From Gymnopilus junonius (taxonomy: Eukaryota > Basidiomycota > Agaricomycetes > Agaricales > Galerinaceae), in assembly GCA_015501075.1 (NCBI GenBank), contig JADNYJ010000047.1, positions 1 to 64,000 of the forward strand: 64,000 nucleotides of DNA. The letters are read 5' to 3'. Positions 58,421 to 64,000 of this stretch are shown here, in pieces. Made by a program: the position numbers and the translations under genes. Below the pieces are notes generated by a model that was given only the letters and a program-made list of their open reading frames with translations, was not told where the DNA came from and ran no database searches. Every line of letters begins with the position of its first letter. Position 1 is the stretch's first letter.

Positions 58421-60300
58421 ATGAATGGGCTTTCTTCGCTGACAGCAGTACCTCAAGAGGTGCTGGAACACATAGCTTTGTTCGCTGGCACGGATTCTCT
58501 GCTCGGCCCGCCTTCATCACTCGTGCCGCTTCTACTAATCAATCGAAGAATCCATGCAAGCCTCTCCTTTACCTCTAATCCTCATCTATACGCGCGCATT
58601 TTTTATCGTAAATTTGACACTGCAGCCCCTTTGGCACGTTTGGGTACAAAACGGTTAACAGCATCAGCGCTTGCTGAGGAGTTACGAAGCAGATGTATTG
58701 TCCTCCAACGGTTCAGAAACCACCTACTATGTACGACAACCGCATCGGAAGGGTGGGACAATAAACCAGCGGTTTACGATGTGCTATTCACGGCCTATAT
58801 TATGATGCTAGAGAATGAGGAAAAGAATAAGCTGCAGCTGGTGGAGTACGGCAGAATGAAAGAGTGGATTCATGACTTTTGGTTCAGCTCCCATGGGATG
58901 TCTCATGCGATTTACAACATTAGGACCGGTACATGGCCATTTGACTCGTCGGAGGCAGCGTTAGGGATGTGGCTTTTTTGGTTCCTCTTGCGAACTGGTC
59001 AGTTCACTCGTGTTGTTTCCTGCTTCTGTTGTCACTATACCTTTCACAGATGATTACGAACCTAATGTCAATGATAGCGTTGAATGCCCTATGAGTATTC
59101 TTAAAGCCATGGCTCTAGGTGCTCACAAGGTCGATAATTTTTTTCTCTGGCAAAGTATTTGTTTATCCGTGCCCACAGTATCCATTAACGACGAAATCTT
59201 GGATTGAATTCGAACCCAAGTCAGAAATGTCTTTACAAACTACTCTCTATGGCGGGATCGTGGATTTGACTCCTCCACCTCTTGCAACGCCCGCGATTCT
59301 GTCATTCCTTGCGCTCGTGAACAAAAGGCGTTCAATACCTTTGCCACCATCAGAATCCCCTTCACCTCAATCCCCCGATGAATGGACATCAGAGTGGGGG
59401 CGCTGCTTCACAAAACCTGAGAGAGATATCACAGAGTGCTTCAGACCTGGCAGGTTAGTCACTTGTTATCTAGTCGAGGTCGGAGCTGATGTAGTTTTCC
59501 AATAGTATTGAGGGTGTCTGGGAAGGGTTCTTTACGGTGAATCAGCTCCCTTCTTTTTTATCAATGTTCTAATGAAAGACAACCTTCATAGTATACTGAG
59601 TTCACAGCATACGCTGCCATGCTTGCAGGCGCATCTCCCACTATAATCCAAAAAGGTGTTGTTGGACGACATCAGCAAACCTGGAAATTACGAGAGCACC
59701 ATCTTCTTTCTAGTGATCATTCCGACTCTGACTCCGGGATTGGCATGGATATCGATGATCCGACTCCTTTGCCTGGAGGGGATCCGCTACGATCTTACTT
59801 CCCTACTGGGACTCAGCTTCGGGAACATAAAAAAGGGCTCACTATTCAGGATTCAGCGAGCACGGAAGCGCGTCGTTATTATAGAGCCTCTGTTTCGTCG
59901 ACGCAAAGAGGAGAGTCCAATGAGGGAAAAAGGAAGGTTAGGGACATCATCCTTACAGGCGAGGTAGGCTGGATGCCCTTCTTTTCCTTCATTTACATTC
60001 CAATATCCTTTCACAGGGACATTCTGCCTGGGGTCAATTCAACTTAGTAGGCCGTATAAGGCCATGTGATGGCTTTGTAAGCCTTTCAAAGGATTATGTT
60101 TGTTATTTCACGACCACTGCACTGCCAGACCTCATTCATTAATGTCATTTTAGGTGGACGGGGACAGAGGGAAGTGGCTCTATCGAGGCTATTTGGTTGG
60201 CACCGCAAATGGGAACCTCGCCGGTCGATGGAGAGACACTCTTAGTCCGGCCGACGTCCCAGGCTATGAAGGCTGTTTTGTCATGAGTCGCAGGCGATAG
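58421..60300 (+). CDS. F-box protein paralogue C
   Basis: Seven exons: 58421-58997, 59050-59129, 59179-59453, 59506-59536, 59592-59963, 60017-60097, 60154-60300; introns 49-56 nt; 520 aa. The F-box is TAVPQEVLEHIALFAGTDS with LLGPPSSLVPLLLINRRIH, then YARIFYRKFD. After a helical part and a Pro/Ser-rich linker, the C-terminal module reads GSIEGVWEGFFTYTEF, KVRDIILTGEGHSAWGQF, GRIRPCDGF, KWLYRGYLVG, NGNLAGRWRDT and VPGYEGCFVM. This is the clearest copy of the shared module. A 31-nt exon (59506-59536) encodes the GVWEGFF core. Tandem with B, it probably arose by local duplication followed by divergence and intron change. Confidence 0.85.
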
Positions 60301-60741
60301 TTCCCGTCATCACAATTCTTATCCCCATTCATTGTCTGCATCTCAATTTCGTGGATATCCAATCGACTGCAGAAAATGCTTTGGGACATTCTGAGGTTGC
60401 AAATTTTTCAATGCTTCTTTCTCTGTATTGTTTTCGTATATGCTTGTTTTTGACCTGTCACACTACTTGTATACTAACCAACTGGTATCCTCCAAGTACA
60501 CTAACACCTGTAATTACTACACAGCTTGAACCATCTGCTCATTCATTTGTGCGCAGCATTCACAGTTAAACACGCCCTGATAATGGGTGTACATTGATGT
60601 ACCTGCACCTGTAAGTTTGTAGTCGACATGTCAGAGTGCTCAGAGTCAGTGAGGAAGGTTCCTATGCCACCTGACTGATACCTCTACAGTCTCACATTTT
60701 ACCGTTGATGTCACCGCTCCATTTCAATTCGCCTCAACACC

Positions 60742-62669
60742 ATGTCGGACGCTCAAGAGGTTATCGTGGCCAACGCTGACTACCATACCCGTCTGTTATC
60801 TACTATAGCAGGACTTGATTACGTCCCAGCGGCCAAGGAGCACCAAATCAACTATATCAAGGATCTTGAAACCCAGTTGACTGGTAGCCGGAACAGAGTC
60901 GCACAGCTTGCTCAGAAGACTAAGAAAGAAAGGAAAGAGCACGAAGCTCTACGAGATTCGACGACGCGGCGCTTGGCCCACAAGTTATTGGGCAAGAAGG
61001 AGCAATTTGAGGCTAAAGAAAGTAAAGAAGAGCGGTGCGTTCTTACATCATAGTCTGACAAGAGATGGCTCTTGGCACTCGGGAGCGCTGACCTACCTCA
61101 AGGGAATATGTTGAGGCTTTGGAACGTGAGATGACGGAGCGAGACAAACAGAATGCTATCCAGCAGCTTCTCAATGAGGCGAAAGTGGTGGTGAGTTAGA
61201 CATACTTATGTGGTGTTTTCCCGTTAATAGATCTGAACCGTGCAAAACCCGTAGTTGGTTGACCTGAGGGAAAAAGAAGTACAACATCAATCAGCGCAGG
61301 CCGAGCTGCATGCATTATATTCCCGAGTATTCGACGGACCTTCGGAAGGTGAGCGCAGGTTTACAGGCCCATATTAAATGGAAAGTAAATCACTATAAAT
61401 TCCCTCAGCTTTTCCTGAAGACGACAGGCTTGAGTATGATGCCGTCGATGCTCAGAGACAACATGAGACGATTCAAGGGACTCTGAACGCTGAAAGTCGC
61501 GCAGCTGAACTATTAGCTAGAGCCACAATGGTCATGGATATGTGTCAAAAGAATATACAAGAGGCATTGGGATATTCTCAATACGGTACGGATTTACACT
61601 TAATGCTTTTATTGCAGGTCTAATTCGTGCGACAGACATGTGGGGTGGTGGATCGTATGTGCTACGTTACATGTATGAATTCAAATTTAACTTATGTCCA
61701 GAATGGCTGATATGATGGAGCGGAACGCCCTGCGTAATGCCCAAGCCAATGCCTCTCAAGTAGAAATGTTGGTGGATCAAGCTAGGCGAATATCGCCTAT
61801 CGTCCAACCAGTTGGACGAGTCAATATAGCTCAGGGGTCTGTCTCACTTACATTTTCCCTTTGATTAAGAGGTGTAACCATCTTCCGTCCTACTTTCTGG
61901 CTTATTGTAGGGCCATTGTGAGCGACATTTTCTTCGATAATTTCTTCACCGATATGGCATTTCACAGTAATATTGACCTTCGTTCCAACCAGGTTGTGTC
62001 TAGACTAACCTTCGGTTTTCCAGACAAGATCAAGCAATCGGCAGCCCAAGTACTGCTGGCCAATCAGAGAGTAAGGCTTATCATACAACCCACCATATTA
62101 TGTAGACTCTAATGGCTCATCCACTAATTCGATTTATAGTTGAGAGTCGAGAGAGACGCAGCCAAGACAAGAGCAGATGCCGCTGGAGCTCAACTCCTAC
62201 GTGCTGCTAAGGTTCTTGACTCCCGTAGGAAGGAACTGTTTGACTTCAGACGAGCTACGTTTGAAAGCTTCGCGGCCCAAAATCCTCCACCACCTAGTTA
62301 TGACGTTGTCGCCAGCCCTACCGCTGCGAATTTCCCTGTACCACAGGTGGCTCAATCAACCGAGCGAAATCCGACTTCTATTCACAGTACGCCCCCATTT
62401 CCTGTGGTAAACCCAGTCCCTCCGGATGCAGAGCAGGCTCCTACACCACCGCCGAAGTCAAACACTACACCTCCAAGGATATCATCGCATTCATCGGGGA
62501 TAATTCAGATGCCGACCCCAGAGTCAGCATCTTCATCACAGTGGGGCAACAGTATGTTTTTAACTTCACTTGACTACGTTACTTCCCAAAAGAAGCTGAC
62601 CGAGGGATATTAGGAAACCCGTATGCTCTCGCGATGTCTCAGCAGACACGGGGATTATCTCAGAATTAA
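60742..62669 (+). CDS. Coiled-coil protein with Pro/Thr-rich tail (conserved hypothetical)
   Basis: Ten exons: 60742-61034, 61103-61190, 61255-61348, 61409-61585, 61636-61654, 61702-61836, 61911-61966, 62024-62070, 62140-62551, 62614-62669; introns 47-74 nt; 458 aa. Residues 20-170 are strongly helical with heptad character (KDLETQLTGSRNRVAQLAQK, KVVLVDLREKEVQ). A conserved-looking core is VNIAQGAIVSDIFFDNFFTD followed by KIKQSAAQVLLANQRLR. A second coiled coil precedes a disordered tail (QNPPPPSYDVV, TPPPKSNTTPP). I recall similar proteins in other Agaricomycetes, where the function is unknown. Exon 5 is only 19 nt. Confidence 0.75.
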
Positions 62670-64000
62670 GCCCAAGGGGATGGCTTTTGCTGTGCCTTCG
62701 ACACAAAAGCATGTCTGAATAGCCTACTCTATTTATTCTAATAGTGCTATGATTTTGGAAGTTATATGACTGCCGAACGTTCATCATTTGTCCATAAACG
62801 TTCTATTTATCGTTTGCGCTAGCCTTTGGGAGCTCGTTATAATAATGACCCCCGAAGAAGTGTTCCCCGACCCGCAGAAGAGGTTACTCTTATTACCCTG
62901 CATCCTTTTAAGTCGAGGCGTCGATGGTCCCCTTTTACATCATGTTCGTTAATTTATTCTTCTCCCCTTAACACCGGGTTGTTCACGAATCTACCCACCT
63001 ATACCAATCTGCTACTTGTTATTCAAAACGCTCTGATAATGGAATGTTGCATGGATCTGAAGGCCGTTCTCGACGCCTACGAATGAGCCTGTGGCTAGAA
63101 CTTCATATATTGTTACCATTTCACATAATCAACTAAGTTCGCAGGTCAAAAAACTTGCCCAAAGGAGCTTCGCCCAGCAAGAAGATAGCAAACAGATAGG
63201 TTTACGCTATACAAATTTTGATCACATTGGACACAGTTATCGTCACCCAAGCTGATGTCGGGATATTTGGGGTCGTCCGAGGGTACCTGCTGAATTGCTT
63301 TATTCTGACGGTTAAGTACATGGAATCCCGATGTTTAATTATCCTGTCGTTGGGGTTCTTGTCACCCAATTACTCCACAAAAAATTATGTCTGTCGTTGA
63401 CAAGCCTCCAGCCAGAAGTAGATAAATGAAACACTATACCTACCTACCTACCTATACATATACCTATCATATTCAGACGTGCACTTGTGCTCTCTCGGCC
63501 ATTTCAACCTCCCAGATTTGCAAATATTTACCATAAATTTGTCGCCGTGACTTATTTGGTTCGGGGGAATAAATAAAATGCCACTACATCTATACTGCGC
63601 ACCCCTACTGTCCTTTACCCTTTGGCTGATTTGGTGTTTGTCCTTCTGCTTCTATAGCTCCGACGAAGAGCATAGGCCCCTCATCATAACCAAAAATGGG
63701 GCTATGACGAAATCTGTTTGAGCAGGAAAGGCCAAGAGTAGTATTACCCTTTGTAGATCAAATAGAGGAGGAGGAGCTAAAGCCACTCTGAAGGCACCAG
63801 GCTGCCGGGGTGAGGGATTGGAGGATCGACAGAAAGAGACCTCAGATCTGATCCCTATTCCTTATTTTTTATTACTGGAACGTCGTACCTTCGGTGGGAG
63901 AGTAGAACATACTTCATCACCGCAACACTTTGATGGACTTACCTTACGTAGGGTTACAGTACGCCACAAGCTCATGGCCACTACTTGAGGCCTATGCCAC
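62670..64000. other. Intergenic to window end
   Basis: No supported gene. The frame at 62826-63086 is not recognised. A small TACC microsatellite lies at 63437-63452. Confidence 0.4.
63437..63452. repeat. (TACC)4 microsatellite
   Basis: Four perfect TACC units, followed by a T/A-rich imperfect continuation. Confidence 0.8.

Noticed and set aside
1..64000. CRISPR arrays, bacterial operons, rRNA genes, telomere repeats
   Set aside because: None seen; the window is fungal nuclear DNA.

Overview
The window is nuclear DNA of a filamentous basidiomycete, most likely an Agaricomycete. The evidence is dense genes cut by many short GT-AG introns (about 45-70 nt), a relic of a Plavaka-type transposon, a DUF6533 membrane protein, a fungal sesquiterpene synthase, secreted Cys-rich proteins and a family of F-box paralogues. 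No bacterial-type operon, CRISPR array, rRNA or convincing tRNA was found. All gene models below were spliced by eye; boundaries are good where the reading frame and family conservation agree.

Layout. 1-4.7 kb is a gene-poor stretch with a decayed Plavaka transposase, a 115-bp-period tandem duplication and AAAGAC-type repeats. 4.7-11.2 kb holds a Ser-rich membrane protein, TFIIE-beta and eIF2-gamma. 11.2-17.8 kb holds a DUF6533 protein, an unrecognised exon and a sesquiterpene synthase. 18-22 kb holds a divergent Cdc20/Cdh1-like APC/C activator, a small single-pass membrane protein and the histone chaperone ASF1. 22.3-27.7 kb is a long Lte1-like Ras-family exchange factor whose catalytic domain carries two apparent one-base frameshifts. 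27.9-29.9 kb is a wrecked MCM10 copy, and 30-34 kb holds further unrecognised and partly frame-broken coding remnants. Together 27-34 kb looks like a decay island. 34.8-36.5 kb is a second Cdc20/Cdh1-like gene. 39.6-47.4 kb holds a Nudix hydrolase, two secreted/GPI-type proteins, a kinase-like protein lacking catalytic motifs and a possible 50-aa Cys protein. 49.4-62.7 kb holds eEF1B-alpha, three F-box paralogues that share a C-terminal module, and a coiled-coil protein.

How the genes relate. Most are single housekeeping genes in mixed orientation (TFA2, GCD11, ASF1, EFB1) with no shared pathway. The more unusual parts are the paired fast-evolving APC/C-activator-like genes, the F-box family (two in tandem and one inverted about 5 kb away), the dead MCM10 copy beside a frameshifted exchange factor, and a dispersed repeat present twice (about 6.9 and 41.7 kb). 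A link between F-box genes and APC/C-activator-like genes (both ubiquitin-ligase substrate adaptors) is only a thematic inference.
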